Source of the DNA: Coprococcus_C hominis
GTDB lineage: Bacteria; Bacillota; Clostridia; Lachnospirales; Lachnospiraceae
NCBI RefSeq assembly: GCF_020687505.1
Contig: NZ_JAJEQT010000003.1
Direction: 5' to 3' (one strand)
Length of the DNA: 64,000 nucleotides
In this document: one piece after another, positions 26,688 to 36,533 of the stretch
Layout: each line of letters opens with the position of its first letter
Position numbering within the stretch: position 1 is the stretch's first letter
Made by a program: the position numbers and the translations under genes
The notes under the pieces: model-generated
What the model saw: the letters and a program-made list of their open reading frames with translations, nothing else
The model's database searches: none
What the model was told of the DNA's origin: nothing

Positions 26688-26705
26688 ACGTAGAAGGAGC
26701 GTATT

Positions 26706-27479
26706 ATGCGGTTTCGACCATGCATTGATATACATAATGGCGCAGTCAAGCAGATTGTCGGCGGTAGCCTGAAAGATGAGGCTGATTTTGCCAAGGATAA
26801 CTTCGTTTCGGAGCTGAAGGCAGATTTCTATGCTGATCTGTATCGCCGAAGCGGTCTGGTCGGCGGACATATTATCCTGCTGAATCCGGCTGGCAGTACA
26901 TACTATGAGGCAGATCTGGAACAGGCGAAGCTTGCACTTGCTGCATATCCACAGGGCCTGCAGATCGGTGGCGGCATCAACGCAGACAATGCAGAGCAGT
27001 TTCTGGATATGGGCGCGCGGCAGGTAATCGTGACATCCTATGTATTTAAGGATGGAAGAATCAATTACGAGAATCTGAAACGGCTGTCGAGTCTGATCGG
27101 TGCGGAGCATCTGGTGCTCGATTTGTCCTGTCGGAAAAAGGATGGCAGGTATTATATCGTGACCGACCGCTGGCAGGAATTTACAGACGAAGTTGTTACA
27201 CCGGAGACGCTGGACAAGCTGGCAGAATACTGTAGCGAATATCTGATTCATGCAGTGGATGTCGAGGGTAAAGCGGCAGGCATTGAGACGGAGCTTGCAA
27301 CCATGCTTGGCACATGGGGCAAACAGCCGATGACTTATGCAGGCGGAGTTGGAAGCTTTGATGATTTAGAGAGCTTGAAGCAATGTGGACAGGATCGCAT
27401 TGATGTGACGGTGGGAAGTGCACTGGATATATTCGGCGGTGCATTACCATACGATGAGGTTGTGAAATTTTGTTCGTAG
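26706..27479 (+). CDS. hisA: Eukaryotic-type HisA (ProFAR/5'ProFAR isomerase)
   Basis: A 257-aa TIM-barrel enzyme that isomerises ProFAR to PRFAR in histidine synthesis. It follows the fungal/plant His6 pattern rather than the usual bacterial HisA: FRPCIDIHNGAVKQIVGGSL at the N-terminus, LQIGGGINADNA, VIVTSYVFKDG, LVLDLSCRKKDG, FLIHAVDVEGK-like (YLIHAVDVEGK) and GSALDIFGG at the C-terminus. Usual bacterial HisA has a different loop set (for example DLDGA, GGIR). The catalytic Asp residues are retained near residues 8 and 140. AAGGAG precedes the ATG. It stands alone, away from other his genes, behind a 300-base hairpin leader. A short hairpin, GTAGT.CCCA/TGGG.ACTAC, lies at its stop codon (27476-27496). 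Confidence 0.9.
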   Translation: MRFRPCIDIHNGAVKQIVGGSLKDEADFAKDNFVSELKADFYADLYRRSGLVGGHIILLNPAGSTYYEADLEQAKLALAAYPQGLQIGGGINADNAEQFLDMGARQVIVTSYVFKDGRINYENLKRLSSLIGAEHLVLDLSCRKKDGRYYIVTDRWQEFTDEVVTPETLDKLAEYCSEYLIHAVDVEGKAAGIETELATMLGTWGKQPMTYAGGVGSFDDLESLKQCGQDRIDVTVGSALDIFGGALPYDEVVKFCS

Positions 27480-27538
27480 TACCCATGTGGGACTACAATA
27501 AAACGATAAAAAGAGGGACAAAAACGATAGGAGGGTTT

Positions 27539-29836
27539 ATGAGAAAATTCAGGAAGACAGCCGCAGTTGTTGCGGCGGCAGCACTTGCACTTTCGTTATG
27601 TGCATGTGGCGGAAAGACAGACAAGGTGACGACAGAACAGACATCTGGTGGTGGTGCAACCGTGACAGATGCAACAGCGTCAACCATCGAGGATGATGGA
27701 GACTGGACAACGACGGAACAGGAAGTTGTGGAGGATGACCGTTTCACGACGGTGGAAGGCGCAGATGCGATCGGCGTGACATTTGATGATGGTACAGATG
27801 GTTTTACGAGTTACATAAATAATGGTAACTTTACAATGTCCGCAGAAAATGGCGAACTCGTTTGTGACATTACAAAGAGTGGACCGCTTGAGCATAGCTG
27901 CCAGATTTATTACGATGGATTTACGATGGCAAAGGGCTGTGTCTATACGATGAGTTTTGATGTCAGAAGTGATATTGAACGTGTGATCCAGTGGCGTGTA
28001 CAGATCAATGGTGGAGACTACCATGCCTATGCGAGTGATTTCATCACAGTTGGACCAGAGACACAGACGATTACGAAGGAGTTTACGATGGAAGAAAATT
28101 CCGATCCGGCTCCAAGATTTGTTGTCAATATGGGAACTCAGGAAGGACAGACTGAGGTTACAGAAGCACATAAGATTTACTTCGACAACATTTCCCTGTT
28201 TGTAACAGACGGTTCCAATGCGGAGAAGATTGTCGGTGCACCACAGCCGATTCAGGTAAAGGTAAATCAGATCGGTTACAAGCCGGATGATACAAAGACA
28301 GTGATCGTGACATCCAAGGACGATGAGAAATTCAAGATCGTAGATGCGAAGACAGATGAGACAATGTTTGTTGGTGCATACGGAGAGCTTTCGTATGACA
28401 AGTCTGCGGAATCAAACGTAAGACATGGTGATTTCACGGAGTTTAAGACACCTGGTACATACAAGATTATTTCCAGTCCATCTGGTGCATCCTATGAGTT
28501 CTCCATCGGGGACGATCTGTATGATGATGTGTATAAGGATGTTGTACTGATGTTATACAAGCAGCGATGCGGAACAGAGGTGACAAAGGATATCGCTGGA
28601 GATTTCGCACATGAGGCATGTCATATGCAGGAAGCGACTGTTTACGGAGATACATCTGGAACAAAGATTGATGTATCTGGTGGATGGCATGATGCCGGTG
28701 ATTACGGACGATATGTTGTGTCTGGTGCTAAGACGGTACAGGATCTCTTCCTTGCTTACGAGGATTATGGTCAGACTGCCGATGATCTTGGAATTCCAGA
28801 GAGCGGAAACAAGACACCGGATCTTCTCGATGAAGCAAAGTATGAGCTTGACTGGATGCTCAAGATGCAGGATGCAGCAAGCGGTGGCGTCTACCATAAA
28901 GTAACTGCACTTGTATTCCCGGAGACGGTACTTGCGGTTGATGAGACGGATGATATGGTGCTTGCGCCGATTTCCTATGCAGCAACGGCTGATTTCGCGG
29001 CTGTTATGGCAAAGGCATCTGTACTCTATGCAGAATACGATGCAGATTTTGCAAAGAGCTGTCTGGATGCAGCAACGAACGCGTATGCATTTTTGGAGGC
29101 AAATCCGGATATGAAGGGATATGAGAATCCGGAAGACCTTGTAACAGGTGCATACGATGATACACATCTTGCAGACGAGACACTTTGGGCTTCTGCAGAG
29201 ATGTATATTGCAACAAAGGATGCAAAATATTTAACTGCGACAAAGACAGCACTTGACAGCAACTATCTGACAGGTTTTGGCTGGGCAGATATCGGAAGCT
29301 ATGCGCTGTATGATCTTGCAAAGACCGAGGGCGTGGATGCAGATGTGGCAAAGACAGCGAAGGAAAAGCTGCTTGCAGATGCGGATGAGACACTTTCGAA
29401 AGCAGAGTCAGAGGGCTTCTTTACAGGTATGGGTGTGACATATCCTTGGGGAAGTAATATGACGATCACCAACAAGGGTATGGAGCTTCTGGCTGCTGCA
29501 AACCTGACAGGGGATGCCAAGTATACAGAATATGCGCAGAAGATGCGTGATTATATCTTCGGTGTGAACCCAACCGGATACTGCTATGTGACCGGCTATG
29601 GATCCCTCACCCCGAATGCAACACACCACAGACCATCACAGGTATTGAAAGAGACGATGCCGGGTATGCTGGTTGGCGGTGCCAATAACAATCTGAACGA
29701 TCCATATGCAAATGCCGTTCTCTACGGAATTGCACCGGGACGTGCATATGTAGATAATGAGCAGTGCTATTCATGTAATGAGGTAACGATTTACTGGAAT
29801 TCTCCACTGATCTATCTGCTTACAGGTTTAAATTAA
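27539..29836 (+). CDS. Lipoprotein endoglucanase, glycoside hydrolase family 9
   Basis: A 765-aa secreted, lipid-anchored cellulase that should cut beta-1,4-glucan outside the cell. GGAGGG before the ATG at 27539 (MRKFRKTAAVVAAAAL) sets the start. A lipobox ends in SLCAC and the mature end is Gly/Thr-rich. Residues about 80-235 form a carbohydrate-binding beta-sandwich (CBM4-like). About 240-330 is the Ig-like domain that precedes many GH9 domains (VNQIGYKPDDTKT). From about 335 comes the GH9 alpha6 barrel, with GGWHDAGDYGRYVV near 380 (catalytic Asp pair), THHRPSQ near 700 and CNEVTIYWNSPL near 747 (acid Glu). A lone GH9 anchored to the cell suggests use of soluble cello-oligosaccharides or mixed-linkage glucan. 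Confidence 0.93.
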   Translation: MRKFRKTAAVVAAAALALSLCACGGKTDKVTTEQTSGGGATVTDATASTIEDDGDWTTTEQEVVEDDRFTTVEGADAIGVTFDDGTDGFTSYINNGNFTMSAENGELVCDITKSGPLEHSCQIYYDGFTMAKGCVYTMSFDVRSDIERVIQWRVQINGGDYHAYASDFITVGPETQTITKEFTMEENSDPAPRFVVNMGTQEGQTEVTEAHKIYFDNISLFVTDGSNAEKIVGAPQPIQVKVNQIGYKPDDTKTVIVTSKDDEKFKIVDAKTDETMFVGAYGELSYDKSAESNVRHGDFTEFKTPGTYKIISSPSGASYEFSIGDDLYDDVYKDVVLMLYKQRCGTEVTKDIAGDFAHEACHMQEATVYGDTSGTKIDVSGGWHDAGDYGRYVVSGAKTVQDLFLAYEDYGQTADDLGIPESGNKTPDLLDEAKYELDWMLKMQDAASGGVYHKVTALVFPETVLAVDETDDMVLAPISYAATADFAAVMAKASVLYAEYDADFAKSCLDAATNAYAFLEANPDMKGYENPEDLVTGAYDDTHLADETLWASAEMYIATKDAKYLTATKTALDSNYLTGFGWADIGSYALYDLAKTEGVDADVAKTAKEKLLADADETLSKAESEGFFTGMGVTYPWGSNMTITNKGMELLAAANLTGDAKYTEYAQKMRDYIFGVNPTGYCYVTGYGSLTPNATHHRPSQVLKETMPGMLVGGANNNLNDPYANAVLYGIAPGRAYVDNEQCYSCNEVTIYWNSPLIYLLTGLN

Positions 29837-29859
29837 AAGAAAAGGATTAGGGTAGTACA

Positions 29860-32800
29860 TTGATTCGTTTTATAAAGAAGATTCTTGCCAATGAGAAAAT
29901 GCGATATCTGATTGCGGGAGGCTGTACGACAGCTGTCAACCTGGTAACATTCTTCCTGCTGCGCGTTATTACACCAATTTCAAGAAATACATGCAATGCC
30001 ATAGCGATCGCTATGGCTATTGCTTTTGCATACTTTGCAAATAAATTTTTTGTATTTCAGAGTAAGAAGAAGGGATTTTATGCAACTCTGGTAGAGTCGG
30101 TGCAGTTTGTAGGCGCCCGTCTGGTGTCCATGGTTGTGGAAATTCTTGGACTGGCGATTCTGTGTGATACATTTCGAATCCATGAACTGGCATCCAAGCT
30201 GCTTGTACAGGTCATTGTACTGGTATTGAACTATGTGTTCAGCAAGCTGATTGTGTTCAAGGAAAAGAAACCATTTCACGAGAATATGCAGGATAACTGG
30301 TGCTATTATCTGTCGTTTGCAATCGTTGCAGTCGTCATGCTGGTTGTCTGTATCGCAGAAAAGATTGCACCGTTTGGAGAGAATTCCCTGACGCTGGTAG
30401 ACAGTGTGCATCAGTATCTGCCGTTTTTCTCAGAACTCAGAGACAAGCTTCTGCATGAGAGAAGTCTTCTTTATACATGGAATGTAGCACTTGGCTCGAA
30501 TTTCGTATCGCTTGCGGCGTATTATCTGATGAGCCCGTTTAATCTGCTGTTGTTACTATTTGGCAAGGAACAGATTGCGGCGGTTACCTGCTTCCTGATG
30601 TGCTTAAAGATTGCACTCACAGCCGTTGCAATGGTACATTTCCTAAGCTACAAGGATGGCGAGAAGAAACGCAATTTCCTGATCGTGGCGATCTCGGTTG
30701 CCTATGCGTTCAGTAATTATGTGATCGGTTACAACTGGAACACGATGTGGCTGGATTGTATTATGATCTTCCCGCTTATCATGCTGGGCTTCCAGCGGAT
30801 GCTTGAGGAGAGAGATCCAAAGCTGTATGTGCTGTCCCTGTTCTATGCGCTCTATTGTAATTATTATATTGGATATATCATTTGCCTGTTTCTTGTGCTG
30901 TGGTTCTTTGTCTATGAGCATAAGACAGTGAAGCGATTCTTCATAAATGGATTCCGGTTTGCAGTGTATTCCCTGTTATCCGGTGGTATGGCAGCATTTA
31001 TCCTGCTTCCTGCATATCATGGAATCATGGCGACGGCAGCGGGAGATATGGCAATCCCAAAAGGAACATGGTATGGAAATATCTTTGTGATGCTGCGGCA
31101 GCTGCTTGTATTTACAAAGCCGATTACGAATCAGATCTTTGATGGCGGTGTGAATCTGTACTGTGGCATGCTGGCGGTTCTGACGATGTTCCTGTATCTG
31201 TTTGTGAAGGAACATCCGTGGAAGAAGTTCCGCAAATATGTGCTGTTGGTGCTGCTTGTGATCAGCTTCAATCATGGGACGTTAAACTATATCTGGCATG
31301 GCATGCATGACCAGTATGGAATCCCGAATCGGTTTTCATTTGTGTTTATTTTTGTGTTGCTCGTTATGGCATATGATGCAGTGCAGTCGATTACAGAAAT
31401 CGATATTTATTTTGTGATTTCGTCAATTTTACTGGCAGGTGCGTTTGCATTTGCCTGTAAACAGCAGGCAGGCGCGACAATTGGCAAATATACATTGCCG
31501 GCGAGTCTTGTGCTGCTGGTGATCTACGGCGTGACCTGTTGTCTGCGGACGTCGAAGAAGATCACGCATGCGACTTACATTTCGGTGATTGGAAGTGTCT
31601 GTCTGGTCGAGCTTGTGGCAAATGCAGCATATGGATTTTCGGAAAATGGGTATTGTCATTACAAGAAATATTACAAGACGAGTCCGGCAGTGACAGAAGC
31701 GAATGTGCGCGTGCGGGAGATGGCAGAGGAAGAACAGGCAGGCTTTTATCGTTCGGAACTGATGAATTACACGGTACTGGATGAGGCAAGCTGGCATAAC
31801 ATGCCGAGCGTCAGCACATTCAATTCAACGGTTATGGGACCGGTTGTCACCACGATGGGCAAGCTTGGATTTTATACAGGCGCAAATGAATTTTTGTATC
31901 GTGGCTATACGCCATTTACAAATGCAATCTTTAATATCCGGTATCTGCTGGAACGACCGGGAGATCTGAATAATTTTGATTATAATTATAAAGAAACGGT
32001 GGATAATGTATCCATCTATGAGAATCCATACCCGACCTCTATTGGATTTGCGGTGAGCAACAATGTCAAGGACTGGGATCAGAGCCGTTACTCTGCAATG
32101 ATCGCGCAGAATACACTGGCATATGACATGACTGGCTATGGCGGATTCTTCCAGGACGAGTATCCGGCGATCAGTGTGACGAGTGATACGGCGAAAGTCA
32201 GCTATGAGAATAATCAGGTCAGCTTCACAGCAAATGCATCTGGACCGATGTGTTTTATGTTGAGCTTTACTGCGGATCATGCAGGCGATTATTACGTGAA
32301 CTGCCGTGGTAATTATGTGACGAAGATCCGGTTTTATAAGAACGGACAGGAAATCGCTTATGACCGTTATCAGATCCAGATTTTCCATCTGGGACAGCTG
32401 GAAGCGGGCGATTACATTTCCATTGAATACGAATACAGCAATGTCAGTGGCTCCGAAGTGGCACCATTTTATGTGGCAACCTTCCATCAGGATGTGTTTG
32501 AAAATGTATATCGGGAATTGACGAACCATATGCTGGAGGTTGAAACGGTAAAGGATGGCTATGTCTATGGCACGATCGAGATGCCGGAGGATAAGACACT
32601 GTTCACAAGCATTCCTTATGATGAAGGCTGGACGGTAAAGGTCGACGGAAAAAAGGTGGATTACTACAAGGTGGCAGGCGCATTTATCGGTGTGGATATC
32701 GGTGCCGGTTCGCATACGGTTGAATTTTCCTATATGCCGCAGGGTATGCTTTTGGGCATTGCGATTTCCGTGATCTGCATGGTGTTACTGTTGGTTTCCC

Positions 32801-32928
32801 TGCAGGTGGAGAAGAAATTGGAGGTGCGGAGAATCGAGAAGGCGAACGCACGCGAAGAGAATGAAAAACCAGGCGAAAAACTTGCAGAAGAGGTCGAGAC
32901 AGATATTGAAAATCTCGAAAATGTATAG
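29860..32928 (+). CDS. GtrA-YfhO fusion membrane protein
   Basis: A 1022-aa polytopic membrane protein starting with TTG (GGATTAGGG upstream). Residues 1-135 are a complete GtrA domain (YLIAGGCTTAVNLVTFFLL, NAIAIAMAIAFAYFANKFFVF, VLNYVFSKLIVFKEKK), the four-helix flippase-like module used in surface glycosylation. From about 145 it is YfhO-like: many helices, the first outer loop DSVHQYLPFFSEL with the Asp typical of GT-C enzymes, and NYNWNTMW-like text. A large outer domain (about 590-960) and one last helix follow. YfhO proteins glycosylate lipoteichoic acid or related polymers. The fusion suggests that flipping of the lipid-linked sugar and its transfer are joined in one chain. Confidence 0.87.
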   Translation: MIRFIKKILANEKMRYLIAGGCTTAVNLVTFFLLRVITPISRNTCNAIAIAMAIAFAYFANKFFVFQSKKKGFYATLVESVQFVGARLVSMVVEILGLAILCDTFRIHELASKLLVQVIVLVLNYVFSKLIVFKEKKPFHENMQDNWCYYLSFAIVAVVMLVVCIAEKIAPFGENSLTLVDSVHQYLPFFSELRDKLLHERSLLYTWNVALGSNFVSLAAYYLMSPFNLLLLLFGKEQIAAVTCFLMCLKIALTAVAMVHFLSYKDGEKKRNFLIVAISVAYAFSNYVIGYNWNTMWLDCIMIFPLIMLGFQRMLEERDPKLYVLSLFYALYCNYYIGYIICLFLVLWFFVYEHKTVKRFFINGFRFAVYSLLSGGMAAFILLPAYHGIMATAAGDMAIPKGTWYGNIFVMLRQLLVFTKPITNQIFDGGVNLYCGMLAVLTMFLYLFVKEHPWKKFRKYVLLVLLVISFNHGTLNYIWHGMHDQYGIPNRFSFVFIFVLLVMAYDAVQSITEIDIYFVISSILLAGAFAFACKQQAGATIGKYTLPASLVLLVIYGVTCCLRTSKKITHATYISVIGSVCLVELVANAAYGFSENGYCHYKKYYKTSPAVTEANVRVREMAEEEQAGFYRSELMNYTVLDEASWHNMPSVSTFNSTVMGPVVTTMGKLGFYTGANEFLYRGYTPFTNAIFNIRYLLERPGDLNNFDYNYKETVDNVSIYENPYPTSIGFAVSNNVKDWDQSRYSAMIAQNTLAYDMTGYGGFFQDEYPAISVTSDTAKVSYENNQVSFTANASGPMCFMLSFTADHAGDYYVNCRGNYVTKIRFYKNGQEIAYDRYQIQIFHLGQLEAGDYISIEYEYSNVSGSEVAPFYVATFHQDVFENVYRELTNHMLEVETVKDGYVYGTIEMPEDKTLFTSIPYDEGWTVKVDGKKVDYYKVAGAFIGVDIGAGSHTVEFSYMPQGMLLGIAISVICMVLLLVSLQVEKKLEVRRIEKANAREENEKPGEKLAEEVETDIENLENV

Positions 32929-32954
32929 TAAAATGTTGATAAATAGGGGGTGTT

Positions 32955-34727
32955 ATGCACATGGAAAAACTAGCAAAATTAGGGTGGCAGAAACTAATCA
33001 TCATTGCAGCGGCGCTGGATATCGTGCTCGGAATTATATTTGGTGCGATTTTTAAGGCGGTTCCGGCGGGAATCATCGTTGGCGTGCTGGCTGCGGCTGT
33101 CACGGGAGTGATTGTATTTGCGCTTGGTGGCGGCGTTGTGGCAGGCCACACAAAGGGTGACAAATACAAGAAGCTGTTCATGAATCTTCCGATCGGATTT
33201 GCACAGGCAAAGATCATCACAGATTCACTTGGGAACAGCATTGGGTACTGCATTCAGGAAGCAAATGAGCGGTTCGGAAGTTACTTCAATCTGGATGCAT
33301 CTGATTATCAGGACAAGATTCTTGGTGAGAGTAAGATCGAAGTGTTACAGGATATTAACGCATGGTTTACTGCGTATAATACCTCTGGAACCAAAGAGGG
33401 CGACTTCATGGACGTGGAGATCACGATGGAGAAGCTTGGCAAGGTATTTAACACAGTTATGTACAAGTCTGAGGCTGACTATATCAACATGGTTGTTATT
33501 GATATTACAGACCAGAAGGAGACGGAGAACAAGCTGTCTGCAGCAATCGAAGATGCGAATGCAGCATATAAGACACAGGCAGAGTTCCTCGCGAACATGA
33601 GCCACGAGATTCGTACTCCGATCAACGGAATCCTTGGTATGCTGCAGCTTACGCTGATGGCAGATGATCTGCAGGCAGATTACCGCGATAACCTGCTCAC
33701 TGCAAAGGGCTGTGCAGATAACCTGCTTCGCCTGATCAACGATATTCTTGATATCAGTAAGCTGGAAGCTGGTAAATATAATCTGAAGGAAGAGATCTTC
33801 GATGTGCGTGCAGCCATTGAGGAGACGGTAGCTGCACAGGTACCGACAGCGACAAACAAGGGACTTGCCCTTGACTGCACATTTGGTAACAATATTCCAA
33901 AGCTTGTAAAGGGCGATGGACAGAGAATCCAGCAGATTTTGAATTGTTTGCTTTCCAATGCATTAAAATTCACATCTGAGGGAAGTGTAAGAGTAAAGAT
34001 TGCCGCAATTGATGCAGAAAAAGAGAATATCAACCTGCGTATCGCGGTTGCTGATACTGGTATCGGTATCTCGGAGAAGAACATGGATAAGCTGTTTATC
34101 CGGTTCTCACAGGTCGATGGTTCCGATACAAGAAAGTATGGCGGTTCCGGACTTGGTCTGGTTATCTCCAAGCAGATTGCAGAGCTGATGGGTGGTAACA
34201 TCAGTGTGCAGAGTAAGGAAGGCATCGGTTCGACGTTCATTGCAGAGATTCCTCTGAAGGTTGTAAAGGCAGCCGAGGTGGAAGCAGCCAAGAACATGGA
34301 AGAAAAAGAAGATGCCGCAGTATTCTCGATCAATGCACACAGCAAGGCGCGTATCCTTGTTGCAGAGGATGAGCCGGTCAACCAGCAGGTTATCGGTAAG
34401 CTGCTCGGTATGGCAGGATTCTCTTATGATATTGCAGAGAATGGTGAGAAAGCAATTGAGCTGTTCAAGCAGAAGGAATACGATGCAGCGCTGTTCGATG
34501 TACAGATGCCGGTTATGGATGGTATCGCAGCAACACAGCAGATTCGTGAGATTGAGCAGAAGGAGCATAAGAAGCGCCTTCCGATCATTGCAGTTACAGC
34601 GAGAGCCATGTTTGGTGATAAGGAACGAATCTTAGAGAACAAGCTCGATGATTATATTGCGAAACCATATAATCTGAACACGGTAGTTGAGACACTCAAC
34701 CGATATATTGATAAAAAAGAGGATTAA
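32955..34727 (+). CDS. Hybrid sensor histidine kinase/response regulator
   Basis: 590 aa. Two membrane helices near the N-terminus (about 13-33 and 36-62) are joined by a very short loop, so sensing is probably cytoplasmic. A PAS-like domain (about 72-185) ends in VVIDITDQKETENKL. HisKA has FLANMSHEIRTPINGILG with phospho-acceptor H217. The HATPase domain has NALKFTSEGS and GGSGLGLVISKQIAELMGG. The C-terminal receiver has phospho-acceptor D515 in ALFDVQMPVMDG and IAKPYNL. No HPt domain is fused, so a separate phosphotransfer partner is expected. GGGGGTG precedes the ATG. The gene follows the GtrA-YfhO gene by 26 bases, which suggests shared transcription. Confidence 0.92.
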   Translation: MHMEKLAKLGWQKLIIIAAALDIVLGIIFGAIFKAVPAGIIVGVLAAAVTGVIVFALGGGVVAGHTKGDKYKKLFMNLPIGFAQAKIITDSLGNSIGYCIQEANERFGSYFNLDASDYQDKILGESKIEVLQDINAWFTAYNTSGTKEGDFMDVEITMEKLGKVFNTVMYKSEADYINMVVIDITDQKETENKLSAAIEDANAAYKTQAEFLANMSHEIRTPINGILGMLQLTLMADDLQADYRDNLLTAKGCADNLLRLINDILDISKLEAGKYNLKEEIFDVRAAIEETVAAQVPTATNKGLALDCTFGNNIPKLVKGDGQRIQQILNCLLSNALKFTSEGSVRVKIAAIDAEKENINLRIAVADTGIGISEKNMDKLFIRFSQVDGSDTRKYGGSGLGLVISKQIAELMGGNISVQSKEGIGSTFIAEIPLKVVKAAEVEAAKNMEEKEDAAVFSINAHSKARILVAEDEPVNQQVIGKLLGMAGFSYDIAENGEKAIELFKQKEYDAALFDVQMPVMDGIAATQQIREIEQKEHKKRLPIIAVTARAMFGDKERILENKLDDYIAKPYNLNTVVETLNRYIDKKED

Positions 34728-34770
34728 CATTTAATTCACGAAAAATTAAACGATTTTTCATATATGTTGG

Positions 34771-34799
34771 TTGACTGGATATCTTTTTAGTGATACAAT
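34771..34799 (+). promoter_or_regulatory. Promoter of pckA
   Basis: TTGACT (34771-34776), 17-base spacer, TACAAT (34794-34799). A small inverted repeat, GAAAAAT/ATTTTTC, lies just upstream at 34739-34759. Confidence 0.8.
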
Positions 34800-34862
34800 T
34801 TCGGTGGTTTTGGGTGGATAACTGCCCTGAATTAATAAAAAGCAAAGGAAGGAAATTTTAAG

Positions 34863-36479
34863 ATGGCAAACATTGATTTAACTAAGTATGGAATTACCGG
34901 AACAACAGAAATCGTTCACAATCCTTCATATGAAGTTTTGTTTGAGGAAGAGACAAAGGCTTCAAACGAGGGTTATGAGGTTGGACAGAACACAGAATTA
35001 GATACAGTTAACGTTATGACAGGTGTATTTACAGGACGTTCTCCTAAAGATAAGTACATCGTTATGGATGAGAATTCTAAGGACACAGTATGGTGGACAA
35101 CAGATGCTTACAAGAACGACAACCATCCTATGACAGAAGAGACATGGGCAGTTGTTAAGGATCTTGCTAAGAAGGAGCTTTGCAACAAGAAGCTTTATGT
35201 TGTAGATGCATTCTGTGGTGCAAACAAGGATACACGTATGGCAGTTCGTTTCATCGTTGAGGTTGCTTGGCAGGCTCACTTTGTAACAAACATGTTCATC
35301 AAGCCTTCCGAGGAAGAGCTGAAGGATTTCGAGCCGGATTTCGTTGTTTACAACGCATCTAAGGCTAAGGTTGAGAATTATGCAGAGCTTGGTCTTAACT
35401 CTGAGACATGTGTAGCATTCAACATCACATCTAAGGAGCAGGTTATCATCAATACATGGTACGGCGGAGAGATGAAGAAGGGTATGTTCTCTATGATGAA
35501 CTACTACCTCCCACTTAAGGGTATCGCTTCAATGCACTGTTCTGCTAACTGCGATATGGAAGGTAAGCATACAGCTGTATTCTTCGGCCTTTCAGGTACA
35601 GGTAAGACAACACTTTCTACAGATCCTAAGAGACTTTTGATCGGTGATGATGAGCACGGTTGGGATGACAACGGTGTCTTCAACTTCGAGGGTGGATGTT
35701 ATGCAAAGGTTATCGGACTTGATAAGGAGTCTGAGCCAGATATCTACAACGCAATCAGACGTGACGCTCTTCTTGAGAACGTGACAGTTGATGCAGCAGG
35801 TAAGATTGATTTCGACGATAAGAGCGTAACAGAGAATACTCGTGTTTCTTATCCAATTGATCATATTGAGAAGATTGCATCTAAGGTAAATGGCGTTTCC
35901 GCAGGTCCTGCTGCAGAGAACGTAATCTTCCTTTCAGCAGATGCATTTGGAGTACTTCCTCCAGTATCTATTCTGACACCAGAGCAGACAAAGTACTACT
36001 TCCTTTCAGGATTTACTGCGAAACTTGCTGGTACAGAGCGTGGTATCACAGAGCCTACACCTACATTCTCAGCTTGCTTCGGACAGGCATTCCTTGAGTT
36101 GCATCCTACAAAGTATGCAGAAGAGCTTGTTAAGAAGATGGAGAAGAGCGGAGCTAAGGCTTATCTCGTAAATACAGGATGGAACGGAACAGGCAAGCGT
36201 ATCACAATCAAGGATACTCGTGGAATCATCGATGCAATCCTTTCAGGTGATATCAAGACAGCTCCTACAAAGAAGATTCCTATGTTCAACTTTGAGGTTC
36301 CAACAGAGCTTCCTGGTGTAGATCCAGCAATCCTTGATCCAAGAGACACATATGCTGATCCTACTGAGTGGGAGACAAAGGCTAAGGATCTTGCTGAGAG
36401 ATTCCAGAAGAACTTCCAGAAGTACACAACAAACGATGCTGGTAAGGCATTGGTTGCTGCTGGTCCTAAGGCTGAGTAA
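34863..36479 (+). CDS. pckA: Phosphoenolpyruvate carboxykinase (ATP)
   Basis: Interconverts oxaloacetate + ATP and PEP + CO2 + ADP. In fermenting gut anaerobes it often runs toward oxaloacetate. The 538-aa product has the ATP-type landmarks: FTGRSPKDKYIV near residue 58, YYLPLKGIASMHCSAN near 215, P-loop FFGLSGTGKTTLSTD near 241, the metal site DDEHGWDDNGVFNFEGGCY near 262, and FLSADAFGVLPPVSIL. AAGGAAGGAAA precedes the ATG. The high share of preferred codons suggests strong expression. Own promoter and terminator. Confidence 0.97.
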   Translation: MANIDLTKYGITGTTEIVHNPSYEVLFEEETKASNEGYEVGQNTELDTVNVMTGVFTGRSPKDKYIVMDENSKDTVWWTTDAYKNDNHPMTEETWAVVKDLAKKELCNKKLYVVDAFCGANKDTRMAVRFIVEVAWQAHFVTNMFIKPSEEELKDFEPDFVVYNASKAKVENYAELGLNSETCVAFNITSKEQVIINTWYGGEMKKGMFSMMNYYLPLKGIASMHCSANCDMEGKHTAVFFGLSGTGKTTLSTDPKRLLIGDDEHGWDDNGVFNFEGGCYAKVIGLDKESEPDIYNAIRRDALLENVTVDAAGKIDFDDKSVTENTRVSYPIDHIEKIASKVNGVSAGPAAENVIFLSADAFGVLPPVSILTPEQTKYYFLSGFTAKLAGTERGITEPTPTFSACFGQAFLELHPTKYAEELVKKMEKSGAKAYLVNTGWNGTGKRITIKDTRGIIDAILSGDIKTAPTKKIPMFNFEVPTELPGVDPAILDPRDTYADPTEWETKAKDLAERFQKNFQKYTTNDAGKALVAAGPKAE

Positions 36480-36501
36480 TTGAATCGCTTATAAATAAGG
36501 G

Positions 36502-36533
36502 TAACCCGCGTCGGCTGACGCGGGTTATTTTTT
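36502..36533 (+). terminator. Intrinsic terminator after pckA
   Basis: Perfect 11-bp stem TAACCCGCGTC/GACGCGGGTTA, loop GGCT, then a run of T. Confidence 0.93.

Noticed and set aside
26540..26728. 62-codon frame before hisA
   Set aside because: It lies in the family A copy 2 hairpin and crosses the true hisA start in another frame.
31825..32715. 296-codon minus-strand frame inside the GtrA-YfhO gene
   Set aside because: His- and Ile-rich product typical of antisense frames in GC-moderate genes; no start signal.
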